DNA from: Gramella sp. MT6
GTDB lineage: Bacteria; Bacteroidota; Bacteroidia; Flavobacteriales; Flavobacteriaceae
Direction of reading: 5' to 3'
Length of the DNA: 64,000 bases
NCBI RefSeq assembly: GCF_019357415.1
Contig: NZ_CP048410.1
Span: forward strand, 496,001 to 560,000
Shown here piece by piece: positions 52,660 to 61,993 of the stretch (position 1 is its first letter; every line of letters starts with the position of its first letter). The notes beneath the pieces are model-generated. The model was not told the origin of the DNA. It made no database searches and saw only the letters and a list, made by a program, of their open reading frames with translations. The position numbers and the translations under genes were made by a program.

Positions 52660-54154
52660 ATTGAATAAGCTTAAACATTTCTTTTAATTTTTTCCGGTCT
52701 ATTTTTCCAATTCCAGATTTAGGCAGGGAATCCAGGAAAACAAAGTGTCTTGGAACTTTATATGAGGTTAAATGGTTCTTCAGTTTTTCGTTGAGCTCTT
52801 CTTCGGTAAGATCCTGTATATTACCCTCCAAAAATGCTACACCTACTTCTCCCCAGTCTTCATCATCTACCCCAATGACTGCAGCTTCTTTCGCGAAATT
52901 ATTTTTCAGAATTGCGTTTTCAATCTCCAGCGGATAAATATTCTCACCACCAGAAATAAACAATTGATTCTTTCGGCCTACCATATACATAAAACCTTCA
53001 GCATCCATCCTTACCATATCCCCTGTATAAAACCAGCCATCTCTTATCTTTTCAAGGGTATAGGCCGAATTGTTCCAGTAGCCAGGAGTGACGATAGCAC
53101 CTCTTAAACAAAGTTCTCCATGTTCATTGGCACCAACTTCTGCCCCATCTTCATCAACGATCTTATGGTCCACATAAAAATTAGGTTTCCCAATCGACCC
53201 CTTTTTCCAAATGGCATCATGATGATGAAGGGAAGTGATACAGGGACCTGCTTCGGTAAGACCATAACCCTGCCTGAGCAAGATGCCTTTTTCAGCCCAT
53301 TTATCTATTAACAGGATAGAAAGATCTTCTCCCCCAACTACTATATATTTTAATGCTGGTGCTTTAAATTCTTTAAAAGCAGGATGTTTAACCATCATCC
53401 TGAGCATGGTTGGGATGGCTAAAAAGAGACTGATAGAATTCTTCTGAATATAATTAAGAACCTTTTTCGGTTTAAAAGATTTCAGGAAATCCACCCTCGC
53501 ACCGCGATGCAACATAGGTAAAAGCAGGACATTCCATCCTGAAGTATGATATGGTGGCAAGGCATTCAGGGTAAAATCTGCCGAGGTGATCTCCAGCTGT
53601 ACCGACGTATTCAAACTATTCCAGAAAAGCATGCGGTTGGTATAGAGCACACCTTTCGGTTTCCCAGTAGTTCCCGAAGTATAAAAAATAAAAACTGCCT
53701 GCTCGGGGTCTATTTCGGTAAGCTTTTCCTCAACTTTCAGTGCTGAAGATTCTTCAAAAAGCGCTTCCAGGGATACTTCGTTAAAGAAAACCTCTTTCTT
53801 TAGATCTTGTAACTTTTGCCGAAAATTAACCTCGAAGATCAATAATTCTGGCTCGACATCCTGAACGCAATAGGCCATTTCCGAAACCGTAGAACGGTAA
53901 TTCAATGGAACCAGGATCGCGCCCATTCTTTGGGCCGCGATAAATAGAATCAGATACTCTGGAGAATGCTGTGCCAGTACGGCAATACGATCTCCTTTTT
54001 CAATAGAATATTCTGTTTTGAGATAAGCCTCCAGTTTCAGGGAGAGCAAATTCAACTCTTTATAAGTATAGACCTTCCCGGAATCGACCGATGCCACCGC
54101 CTTTTTGTCGGGGGTGTAATCTGACCATTTTCCTATCCAATCGAAATAATTCAT
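52637..54154 (-). CDS. AMP-dependent acyl-CoA synthetase
   Basis: A 505-residue ANL-family ligase. It has the P-loop FIFYTSGTTGKPKGVLYT (about 161), GYGLTEAGP, the YTGDMVRMDAEGFMYMVGRK hinge with ISGGENIYPLEIE, and the C-terminal catalytic lysine in LPKSGIGKIDRKKL. The size fits fatty-acid/short-chain acid CoA ligases rather than acetyl- or acetoacetyl-CoA synthetase (about 650). In this locus it may activate 3-hydroxybutyrate or acetoacetate (inference). It overlaps the symporter gene by four bases and the exported hydrolase gene by 23. Confidence 0.9.
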   Translation of the reverse strand: MNYFDWIGKWSDYTPDKKAVASVDSGKVYTYKELNLLSLKLEAYLKTEYSIEKGDRIAVLAQHSPEYLILFIAAQRMGAILVPLNYRSTVSEMAYCVQDVEPELLIFEVNFRQKLQDLKKEVFFNEVSLEALFEESSALKVEEKLTEIDPEQAVFIFYTSGTTGKPKGVLYTNRMLFWNSLNTSVQLEITSADFTLNALPPYHTSGWNVLLLPMLHRGARVDFLKSFKPKKVLNYIQKNSISLFLAIPTMLRMMVKHPAFKEFKAPALKYIVVGGEDLSILLIDKWAEKGILLRQGYGLTEAGPCITSLHHHDAIWKKGSIGKPNFYVDHKIVDEDGAEVGANEHGELCLRGAIVTPGYWNNSAYTLEKIRDGWFYTGDMVRMDAEGFMYMVGRKNQLFISGGENIYPLEIENAILKNNFAKEAAVIGVDDEDWGEVGVAFLEGNIQDLTEEELNEKLKNHLTSYKVPRHFVFLDSLPKSGIGKIDRKKLKEMFKLIQYEKKDII

Positions 54155-55632
54155 GCTTCCTTTCTACTTATTAAATATAGAGAATTACCAATAACAAAAG
54201 ATGCCACAACCGCAATGGCCGCAGATACGCCTGGATTGTTAACCGGCTCCTGCATATAAGGAGTGATCCTGCCATAGTAAATAATAAAATGGATGGCTAC
54301 CGCTGAAAAACTCGCGATAAAAACCGCATTCTTACTCACCTTCTTGAAATAAATACCAAACAATACAGGAACAAAAGCGGCCGCGAAATATGCGTATACC
54401 CCATTCTGGGCAAAAATAGCCACGCTCACATTAGGATCTACGATCTGGTCATAGCTCAAAAAGAAACTAACGATCGCTAGCAATATGATCACGATCTTAT
54501 TTAGCCCCACCTGGTTGAAGTTTTCATTCTTACTCAAAGGCGCAATAAGATCTGTAGTAATAGTCGTTGAAAGGGATTGGATCAATGCTTCCAGAGTAGA
54601 TAATCCCGCAGAGATCAATCCCGCCACGATGATGACACCCACCCCAGCAGAAAATGTTTTTACCACGTAGGCTGAAACCAGTTCATCCATTTTCAGAGCA
54701 GTACCATCAAGACTTAGGTCGGGAAAAGTGATCCTGGCATATAAACCAACCACTACTACCAAAAAGAAAAAACTCATACAAATAATGGCAACCGTGAGAT
54801 ATTCATTGATCGCCTTTTCACTTCTCAGGAAAAGAGTTTTAGTAATGATATGTGGCTGACAAACGATCGCGATCCCGATAATGATCTGGCAGACGATAAT
54901 TTCAAAATAATCCCGGAAAAGAAAACTTTCCGGATTCGTAGTTTTAGTAAGATTAGGGTCTATTTCATTCAGCAAGCTAACAAAGCCATCAAATCCATTT
55001 GAGAAATATTCAGAACCAGACATCAATAAAATGATCGCGACCACAAACATGATGATCGCCTGCACCGTATTGGTATAGACCATCGAATTAGCCCCACCAA
55101 ACATTGTATATCCAAACACGAAAGTGATCAAACCCATGAGAACATAGAACGGCTCCAGGTTTAAGGATTTTGAAATTATCTGGGTCAATCCAACACAAAT
55201 AAGCACTATAAACGTGATCAACAGCAAGGAAAGTATTGCAAAAAAGATGGTGAGACCTTTTGAATCATACCTTTTTCCAATCCACTGCGCCATGGTTAAA
55301 GCTTTTACCGTGGATCCATATTTCTGGAAAGACTTTGTGAAAAATATTAAGGAAGCAAAGATCGCTATAGGCATAACGATACCAAAGGAGATCAATCCTG
55401 AGAAACCGTATAACGCGATAAACCCTGGATTTATAATAAAGGTTGCCGCACTGGTCATGGATGCCGCCAGTGATAAACCCACCGCCCAAGCAGGAAATCC
55501 GCTACTACCAATGGCGAAATCATCGATATTCTTGGTCTTAAGATTACCTCTTATCACAAAGAAGAGAATTACCATGGCATAGACCACAAGGAGAATAGTA
55601 ACATATAGTGACCAGGTTTCTGAGGCGAACAT
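54151..55632 (-). CDS. Sodium:solute symporter (SSS family)
   Basis: A 493-residue transporter with about 13 helices. It has GSSGFPAWAVGLSLAASMTS at the front, LISAGLSTLEALIQSLSTTI around TM8 (the sodium-site region) and FGGANSMVYTNTVQAIIMF. SSS members carry acids, sugars or amino acids with sodium. Context suggests a short-chain carboxylate such as 3-hydroxybutyrate. It is the first gene of the operon; no promoter matching the consensus is seen upstream (55633-55919). Confidence 0.9.
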   Translation of the reverse strand: MFASETWSLYVTILLVVYAMVILFFVIRGNLKTKNIDDFAIGSSGFPAWAVGLSLAASMTSAATFIINPGFIALYGFSGLISFGIVMPIAIFASLIFFTKSFQKYGSTVKALTMAQWIGKRYDSKGLTIFFAILSLLLITFIVLICVGLTQIISKSLNLEPFYVLMGLITFVFGYTMFGGANSMVYTNTVQAIIMFVVAIILLMSGSEYFSNGFDGFVSLLNEIDPNLTKTTNPESFLFRDYFEIIVCQIIIGIAIVCQPHIITKTLFLRSEKAINEYLTVAIICMSFFFLVVVVGLYARITFPDLSLDGTALKMDELVSAYVVKTFSAGVGVIIVAGLISAGLSTLEALIQSLSTTITTDLIAPLSKNENFNQVGLNKIVIILLAIVSFFLSYDQIVDPNVSVAIFAQNGVYAYFAAAFVPVLFGIYFKKVSKNAVFIASFSAVAIHFIIYYGRITPYMQEPVNNPGVSAAIAVVASFVIGNSLYLISRKEA

Positions 55633-55919
55633 AAATGTGATATTAAGGTCGTGAAATTAAGATTATATTAACACGTATTGATATCGATTAGTGAATTTAA
55701 AAGTATGACTTAAGACATTCAGATGTTTTTTTAATCGGCTTCTATTAAATATCGGTCAATACAGAAAGTGTGACTTTTAAAATATTCCGGTTTAAAAAGA
55801 AGTTTTAGAATATTTAGGACAAGAGAAAATTCCGACTAAAACCAGCCCGAATAAAAGAAGAAAATTCATTAAAAATATTAGGCAACCATCCTGAAAAACT
55901 TCTTGAAACAGGACAAATA
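55633..55919. other. Intergenic region between the symporter and cutC genes
   Basis: 287 bases without a gene. It must contain the promoter of the catabolic operon, but I find no TAnnTTTG-type box on the minus strand. An AT-rich TATTGATATCGATTA segment near 55676-55690 is a partial palindrome and could be a regulator site. I see no terminator for cutC. Confidence 0.35.
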
Positions 55920-56642
55920 TTACTTAAGCTTTTGTATAATTTCCTTGATGATTTTTACATCGCTAACTGAAGTATAGTTTTCCCATAGTAGTTTTTCCGA
56001 ATTCATATTAATCTTCTCAGCTTGATCAAAAGTTTTCGTTTGCAAGCTTCCGGAAAAATGAAGAGCTTTAAAACCGGCCTCTTTAAAAAGCTGAACATTC
56101 GCTGCACTTATTCCTCCACCTGGCATTATCTGGCATGAACTGGAAAGTTCATTTAGTTCACATAAAAGATTTATTCCAGATTCTGCGCTCGGCTTCTGTC
56201 CGGAACTAAGAATGGTATTCACTCCCAATTCCTGAAGGTCTAAAAAGGAAGTATTAGGACTTGGCGTCCAGTCGAACGCTCGATGGAAGGTAAAAGACAT
56301 TTCTTCAGAAGCATTTATTAGCTGGCCGGTTCTTTCCATATCTGATGAAAAATCCTGATTCAGAACTCCGGAAACAATGCCAGAAACTCCCAGTTTCAAA
56401 CACTCTTCAATATCCTTTAACATCACCTTAAAATCGAATTCTGAATATGTAAAATCCCCACTTCTTGGCCTTATCAATACATGAACGGGAAGCGAGACAT
56501 GTTGCAGCACGCTTTTAATTAGCCCCAGTGAGGGTGTAATACCACCAACACCTAATTCTGAACAGAGTTCTATCCTAGTTGCGCCGGCTTTCTCAGCATT
56601 AATGGCAGACTCCAGTGAATTCGCACAAACTTCTATGATCAT
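55920..56642 (-). CDS. cutC: CutC-family protein
   Basis: A 240-residue TIM-barrel protein with the family opening MIIEVCANSLESAINAEKAG, ATRIELCSELGVGGITPSLG, VHVLIRPRSGDFTYSEFDFK and MPGGGISAANVQLF. Named copper homeostasis protein, but its real biochemical function is uncertain. A longer frame starts 33 bases upstream; I use the ATG at 56642 because it begins exactly at the first beta-strand, as in relatives. Divergent from the asparaginase gene. Confidence 0.9.
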   Translation of the reverse strand: MIIEVCANSLESAINAEKAGATRIELCSELGVGGITPSLGLIKSVLQHVSLPVHVLIRPRSGDFTYSEFDFKVMLKDIEECLKLGVSGIVSGVLNQDFSSDMERTGQLINASEEMSFTFHRAFDWTPSPNTSFLDLQELGVNTILSSGQKPSAESGINLLCELNELSSSCQIMPGGGISAANVQLFKEAGFKALHFSGSLQTKTFDQAEKINMNSEKLLWENYTSVSDVKIIKEIIQKLK

Positions 56643-56708
56643 TTTAGTATATTTAAACCTTTCCGTCAGGATCACAAGTTACCGAATTATCTTTCTTAAA
56701 GAAGTATC

Positions 56709-57686
56709 ATGAAAAGACGAAAATTCATTGAACGTTCATCACTTTCCCTTGCCGGAATAGGCCTGGGTTCACAATTAATCCCCTCACAACTATTCGCTAT
56801 GCCTTCACAAAACAGAGTCAATCCTATTGCTGTAGCAACATGGAACTTTCAGAATGCCACAAAAATGGCCGGAACAATGCTAGAAAGTGGAGCTTCAGCC
56901 CTGGATGCTGTTGAAAAAGGCGTTATGGTTGAAGAAGCAAATCTTAAAAATACCACGGTTGGAGACGGCGGCGCCCCAGACAGGGATGGAAATGTTACGC
57001 TGGATGCCTGTATTATGTCTCCAGATGGAAATGCTGGTTCGGTAGTTTACCTAAAAGAGATCGCTCACCCGGTCTCTGTGGCCAGGAAGGTTATGGAAGA
57101 AACTCCGCATGTAATGCTTGCCGGGGAAGGCGCATTGCAATTTGCCATTCAGCAAGGCTTTAAAAGAAAGATCCTTTTAACTGAAGATTCTGAAAAAGCA
57201 TGGAAGGAATGGCTGGAGCATAAAGAGTACCAACCAATTATAAATATTGAAAATCATGATACCATTGGCATGTTGTGTCTCGATGAAAATGGAGATATCG
57301 CGGGAGCCTGTACTACCTCTGGACTTTCCTATAAAATGAATGGTCGCGTGGGAGATTCCCCTATTATTGGAGCAGGACTATTCCTGGATAACGAAGTAGG
57401 CGGAGCTGTTGGTACCGGAATGGGAGAAGCTATCATGAAAAGCGTAGGCAGTTTCCTTATCGTAGAATTAATGCGTCAGGGAAAATCACCACAGGAAGCC
57501 TGCGAAGAAGCAGTTATGAGGACAGTAAAAAAAGCACCTAACTATAAAGATTTCCAGATCGCTTATGTTGCGATGAACAAAAAAGGGGAAATTGGATCGT
57601 ATTGCATACATAAAGGGTTCAGTTACGCGAAGTTCTATAATGGAGAAAGCACGAACAATCCGAGCAAATCTTACCTGGAAAAGTAA
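56709..57686 (+). CDS. Tat-exported N4-(beta-N-acetylglucosaminyl)-L-asparaginase (glycosylasparaginase)
   Basis: A 325-residue Ntn-hydrolase related to the enzyme of Elizabethkingia (Flavobacterium) meningosepticum. It has a twin-arginine signal MKRRKFIERSSLSLAGIGLG, the substrate loop NTTVGDGGAPDRDGNVTLDA and the autocleavage/catalytic threonine in IENHDTIGMLCLDENGDIAG. GRVGDSPIIGAGLFLDNEVG follows. It cleaves GlcNAc from asparagine of degraded glycoproteins and is active in the periplasm. It is divergent from cutC, with polA next. Confidence 0.9.
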   Translation: MKRRKFIERSSLSLAGIGLGSQLIPSQLFAMPSQNRVNPIAVATWNFQNATKMAGTMLESGASALDAVEKGVMVEEANLKNTTVGDGGAPDRDGNVTLDACIMSPDGNAGSVVYLKEIAHPVSVARKVMEETPHVMLAGEGALQFAIQQGFKRKILLTEDSEKAWKEWLEHKEYQPIINIENHDTIGMLCLDENGDIAGACTTSGLSYKMNGRVGDSPIIGAGLFLDNEVGGAVGTGMGEAIMKSVGSFLIVELMRQGKSPQEACEEAVMRTVKKAPNYKDFQIAYVAMNKKGEIGSYCIHKGFSYAKFYNGESTNNPSKSYLEK

Positions 57687-57732
57687 TTAGCATTTTTATC
57701 TTTTATTGATTTCTGTTAATTGCTTATTGTTC

Positions 57733-57764
57733 ATTGTTTCCAAGGAAGAGTGCTAATATCTTTG
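57733..57764 (+). promoter_or_regulatory. Promoter of polA
   Basis: ATTG (57733-57736), a 20-base spacer, then TATCTTTG (57757-57764) match the flavobacterial consensus. Predicted start near 57771, 35 bases before the polA ATG. Confidence 0.65.
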
Positions 57765-57805
57765 TAGTTTTGAAACATTCTCAATTTTATATTTAAACAT
57801 TTCAG

Positions 57806-60634
57806 ATGGCCGATCAAAAACGCCTTTTTTTACTAGACGCTTACGCTTTAATTTTCCGCGGATATTACGCATTTATTAAGAACCCAAGGATCAATTCCAA
57901 AGGATTTAATACTTCCGCGATCATGGGATTCACTAACTCACTTTTTGATGTGATAAGACGTGAAAAACCAGATCACCTTGCTGTATGCTTTGATAAAGGT
58001 GGCAGTGAAGCCAGAACTGAAATGTATACCGAATATAAAGCGCACCGGGATGAGACTCCAGAGCCTATTCGTGAAGCAATTCCGATCATCCAGGATATTT
58101 TGAGAGCTATGCATATTCCGGTGGTGGTTCAGGAAGGAATGGAGGCAGATGATATTATCGGCACCCTTGCTAAGCAGGCAGAAAAAGAGAATTATAAAGT
58201 ATACATGGTTACGCCAGATAAAGATTTTGCCCAGCTGGTTTCTGAAAACATTTTTATGTACCGCCCAGCAAGAATGGGAAATGGCATTGAGATCTGGGGA
58301 ATTCCTGAAGTTCAGAAGAAATTTGAAGTCGAAAGACCGGAGCAGGTGATAGACTTCCTTGGAATGATGGGGGATACGGCAGATAATATCCCGGGACTGC
58401 CAGGAGTTGGTGAAAAAACAGCAAAAAAGTTCATTAAGCAATTTGGAAGCCTGGAAGGTTTACTGGAAAATACCGATAAGCTCAAGGGCAAAATGAAGGA
58501 AAAAGTAATTGAGAATGCTGAATTGGGTCGACTTTCCAAAAAACTAGCCACCATTTTTGTGGATTGCGATGTACAATTCCATGCTGAAGATTATGAACTT
58601 TCGATGCCTGATGCAGAAAAAGTACAGGAGATCTTTGAAGAACTTGAATTCAGAAGATTAAAAGATCAGTTCATCAAACTTTTTAGCGGAGAAGAAGACA
58701 CTCCGCAAACCCAGGTTACCAATTCACCTTCAGCTAAGAAAAACGCACAGGCGACTGCCGGTGCTGGACAGTTCTCTTTATTTGGTGGTGATGGTGAAGA
58801 AATAGAGCGAACCTCTTCCAGAACAAATCTTAAAGATACACCGCATTTTTACCAGGCCATTACTACAGATATGGCCAGGAAAATTTTCATAGAAAGACTT
58901 CTGAAAGAAAAAAGCGTTTGCTTTGACACCGAAACAACCAGCTTGAATCCTCTGGAAGCTCAACTGGTAGGGATAGCATTTTCATGGGAAGCAGGAAAAG
59001 GATTTTACCTGCCGTTCCCTGAAGAAAAAGAAGAAGCTCAAAAAATAATTGAAGAACTGAGAGAATTCTTCGAAAACGATAAAATTGAAAAGATAGGTCA
59101 GAACCTGAAATATGACATTGAGGTTCTGGACAAATACAATATTGAGGTCGCCGGACCATTATTCGATACCATGATCGCGCACTATTTGATCAATCCGGAT
59201 ATGCGCCACAATATGGATGTTCTTGCAGAAACTTATCTGAATTACACTCCGCAGCCAATTTCAGAATTGATCGGTAAAAAAGGGAAGAACCAGGGCAATA
59301 TGAGAGATGTGCCTCTGGATAAGCAAACCGAATATGCCTCAGAGGATGCCGATGTCACTTTTCAGCTAAAGAACTTTTTTGAAAAGGAACTGGAAGAAGC
59401 TGAAACCAGGAAACTTTTTGATGAGATCGAAATTCCACTCGTACAGGTCCTGGCAGATATGGAACTTGAAGGAATCAACCTGGATGAGAAATATTTAAAA
59501 TCTTTATCTGAGGCACTGGCTTCAGATATTAAAGATCTTGAAAACAAAATTTACGAAGAAGCTGGTGAAGAATTTCTTATTAGTTCTCCTAAACAATTAG
59601 GAATTATTCTTTTTGAAAAACTGCAGCTTTCTAAAAAACCTAAGAAAACCAAAACCGGACAATACTCCACCAGTGAGGATGTGCTATCGGTGCTGGCAGA
59701 TGAAAATAACATCGTAAGAGATGTACTTGATTATCGCGGACTGGTAAAACTTCAGAACACTTACGTGGATGCTTTGCCAAACCAGGTAGAGAAAACCACC
59801 GGAAGAGTGCATACAGATTATGTGCAAACCACTGCTGCCACAGGTAGGTTAAGTTCAAATAATCCAAACCTTCAGAATATCCCGATAAGAACTGAACGTG
59901 GAAGACAGGTAAGAAAAGCTTTTGTCCCAAGAGATGAAAATTATGTTTTACTCGCTGCCGATTATTCCCAGATAGAACTTAGAATTATCGCAGCTCTTAG
60001 TGAAGAGGATAATATGATCCAGGCTTTTAAGAATGGAGAAGATATTCACGCATCTACCGCCGCGAAGGTTTTTAATGTTCCATTGGAGGAAGTTACCAGA
60101 GAACAAAGAAGCAATGCGAAAACAGTAAATTTCGGGATCATATACGGAGTTTCCGCCTTTGGATTAAGCAACCAGACCTCGCTTTCCAGAAGTGAGGCTA
60201 AGGAATTAATTGACACCTATTATAAAACTTACCCCAAATTAAGCAACTTTATCGCAGACCAGGTAGAGTTTGCCAGGGAACATGGTTATGTCTCCACAGT
60301 TTTGGGCAGAAGAAGATATTTAAAGGATATCAATTCAAGAAACCAGGTAGTTCGTGGAGCGGCCGAACGTAACGCGGTGAATGCACCGATTCAGGGAAGC
60401 GCCGCCGATATAATCAAGCTGGCTATGATCAATATCCATAAAAAACTGAAAGAAGGGAACTATAAAACCAAGATGCTGCTACAGGTACATGATGAACTGG
60501 TTTTCGATGCTCATAAAAATGAACTTGAAAAAGTTCAGAAAATGATCAAATCTGAAATGGAGAACGCATATAAACTGGAAGTACCTTTAGATGTAGATCT
60601 GGGAGTAGGCGAAAACTGGCTGGAAGCCCATTAA
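57806..60634 (+). CDS. polA: DNA polymerase I
   Basis: A 942-residue enzyme for Okazaki fragment processing and repair, with all three activities predicted. The 5' nuclease domain (LLDAYALIFRGYYAF, AVCFDKGGSEARTEMYTEYK, MMGDTADNIPGLPGVGEKTA) covers about 1-290. The 3'-5' exonuclease is intact (CFDTETTSLNPLEAQLVG near 373, IGQNLKYDIEVL, YASEDADVTFQL). Polymerase motifs are DYSQIELRIIAALSE (A, about 717), RSNAKTVNFGIIYGVSAFG (B) and LLQVHDELVFD (C). The DUF3124 gene follows after only 9 bases. Confidence 0.97.
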   Translation: MADQKRLFLLDAYALIFRGYYAFIKNPRINSKGFNTSAIMGFTNSLFDVIRREKPDHLAVCFDKGGSEARTEMYTEYKAHRDETPEPIREAIPIIQDILRAMHIPVVVQEGMEADDIIGTLAKQAEKENYKVYMVTPDKDFAQLVSENIFMYRPARMGNGIEIWGIPEVQKKFEVERPEQVIDFLGMMGDTADNIPGLPGVGEKTAKKFIKQFGSLEGLLENTDKLKGKMKEKVIENAELGRLSKKLATIFVDCDVQFHAEDYELSMPDAEKVQEIFEELEFRRLKDQFIKLFSGEEDTPQTQVTNSPSAKKNAQATAGAGQFSLFGGDGEEIERTSSRTNLKDTPHFYQAITTDMARKIFIERLLKEKSVCFDTETTSLNPLEAQLVGIAFSWEAGKGFYLPFPEEKEEAQKIIEELREFFENDKIEKIGQNLKYDIEVLDKYNIEVAGPLFDTMIAHYLINPDMRHNMDVLAETYLNYTPQPISELIGKKGKNQGNMRDVPLDKQTEYASEDADVTFQLKNFFEKELEEAETRKLFDEIEIPLVQVLADMELEGINLDEKYLKSLSEALASDIKDLENKIYEEAGEEFLISSPKQLGIILFEKLQLSKKPKKTKTGQYSTSEDVLSVLADENNIVRDVLDYRGLVKLQNTYVDALPNQVEKTTGRVHTDYVQTTAATGRLSSNNPNLQNIPIRTERGRQVRKAFVPRDENYVLLAADYSQIELRIIAALSEEDNMIQAFKNGEDIHASTAAKVFNVPLEEVTREQRSNAKTVNFGIIYGVSAFGLSNQTSLSRSEAKELIDTYYKTYPKLSNFIADQVEFAREHGYVSTVLGRRRYLKDINSRNQVVRGAAERNAVNAPIQGSAADIIKLAMINIHKKLKEGNYKTKMLLQVHDELVFDAHKNELEKVQKMIKSEMENAYKLEVPLDVDLGVGENWLEAH

Positions 60635-60643
60635 TTAAATGAG

Positions 60644-61153
60644 ATGAAAAAGGGAATTCTAATATTTCTTATTGCCGCGCTAATTACCTCTTGTGAAAAT
60701 GAGAAAACGATAAGCTCGTACGATCCGGTAGACTGGGAAGCACGAGGAGTAAAAAAGTCTGTGACCGATTCCCTTAAAAAAGGCCAGTCGTACCTTTCTG
60801 TTTATTCAGAAATATATAGCCAGACAGAACACAGAACTCATAATCTAACCTCCACGATTAGCATGAGAAATGTGGATATGAAAGACACTATTTATATCGA
60901 CAAGGCGGAATATTTTAATACCCAGGGTGAACCAATAAGGATCTATTTTGATCATCCTATTTATATCGCCCCTATGGAAACAGTAGAGATCGTTGTTGAT
61001 GAAACTGATATTGAGGGAGGAACCGGCGCAAACTTTATTTTTGAATGGTCCATTAAGGAATCCTCTCCCGAACCGCTTTTTGAAGGAGTGATGATCTCAA
61101 CTTCAGGACAGCAAGGGCTTTCTTTTACCAGTAGAGGAGTCCGAATCAAATAA
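60644..61153 (+). CDS. DUF3124 lipoprotein
   Basis: A 169-residue lipoprotein with lipobox LITSC (Cys about 17). The domain KKGQSYLSVYSEIYSQTE, LTSTISMRNVDMKDTIYI, GEPIRIYFDHPIYIAPMETV and GGTGANFIFEW through ISTSGQQGLSFTSRG matches DUF3124, a small bacterial family of unknown function. It is transcribed with polA (9-base gap), which may be a chance arrangement. Confidence 0.88.
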   Translation: MKKGILIFLIAALITSCENEKTISSYDPVDWEARGVKKSVTDSLKKGQSYLSVYSEIYSQTEHRTHNLTSTISMRNVDMKDTIYIDKAEYFNTQGEPIRIYFDHPIYIAPMETVEIVVDETDIEGGTGANFIFEWSIKESSPEPLFEGVMISTSGQQGLSFTSRGVRIK

Positions 61154-61201
61154 ATGAATGAACTCGAAACCAATAAACTTATAATATAAACCGGTAAGAT
61201 A

Positions 61202-61783
61202 TTAATTGCCTCTACTGTATTCCAGCTCAAGGATCTGGACATCAGAAACAAGGGTATTTCCTGGGTCGTTCACATAAATATCTGACTCTTCTTCGGTTAC
61301 TTCAAAAGAAAATCTATTCCCTCTAAGTTTAATTATTTTGGTGTCGGTATAAAGCACACCGTCAATAAGAATAGTTAAGATAAGTTCATTTCGGTTTATT
61401 TCCCATGTTCCAATATCATCCCTCCCGTTCAAACATTCGAATTCATTATCACTGGCACCCGCTGCAAAATCCATTTGTGCATTTTCAGTAAAGAATGTTC
61501 CATCCTGGAAAAATTCTATCCGCATATCATCGAAACAATCGGTTTCAAGGAGCAGGTTTGTATTACCCGTTCCATCCCCATTTAGATCTACCGGAATATC
61601 TGCCAGCATTTCAGAAAGCTGCCAGTTACCAAAGAGTCTTCTAGGTTGAATATTAGCGTTTATAGATTGGAATGATTCAGCTTCTTGAATTGGAAGTTCA
61701 GTTTTATTGCAGGAGGTAAGGAGACTCATTAAAAGAAGGAAAACAATTGTCATCAAAGATATATTCGATCTCATCATCAGCAC
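61202..61783 (-). CDS. Lipocalin-like lipoprotein, paralog 1
   Basis: A 193-residue lipoprotein with lipobox LLTSC (Cys about 25). The beta-rich body LFGNWQLSEMLADIPVDLNG, TDCFDDMRIEFFQDGTFFTE and NEFECLNGRDDIGTWEINRN resembles the lipocalin-like fold of Bacteroidota lipoproteins (two conserved cysteines, GxW motif). It is closely related to the next gene upstream (61994), so the pair arose by tandem duplication. It is convergent with the DUF3124 gene. Start codon choice among several ATGs is uncertain. Confidence 0.82.
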   Translation of the reverse strand: MLMMRSNISLMTIVFLLLMSLLTSCNKTELPIQEAESFQSINANIQPRRLFGNWQLSEMLADIPVDLNGDGTGNTNLLLETDCFDDMRIEFFQDGTFFTENAQMDFAAGASDNEFECLNGRDDIGTWEINRNELILTILIDGVLYTDTKIIKLRGNRFSFEVTEEESDIYVNDPGNTLVSDVQILELEYSRGN

Positions 61784-61921
61784 AAATTCGCGCTAAATTA
61801 ATCAACCAATCCATTGATTTACTGTTTTTTACGTTGTTTTCTATGAAAAACTAATTTACATCCTAAATGACACTGAATTATGTTAAGAGTGTAAGAAAGC
61901 TCTCCTATATAAAACATAAAC

Positions 61922-61954
61922 AAAAAAACCTCACAGCTTGATAACTGTGAGGTT
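61922..61954 (-). terminator. Terminator after lipoprotein paralog 2
   Basis: AACCTCACAG paired with CTGTGAGGTT (10 bp perfect) around TTATCAAG, followed on the minus strand by a run of T. It lies 39 bases after the stop of the 61994 gene. Confidence 0.92.
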
Positions 61955-61993
61955 CTTCCAACTAACACTAAAACTACAATTAGAAAAGGTATA

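Noticed and set aside
57938..58441. 167-codon minus-strand frame opposite polA
   Set aside because: It lies entirely within the 5' nuclease domain of DNA polymerase I and has no motif of its own.
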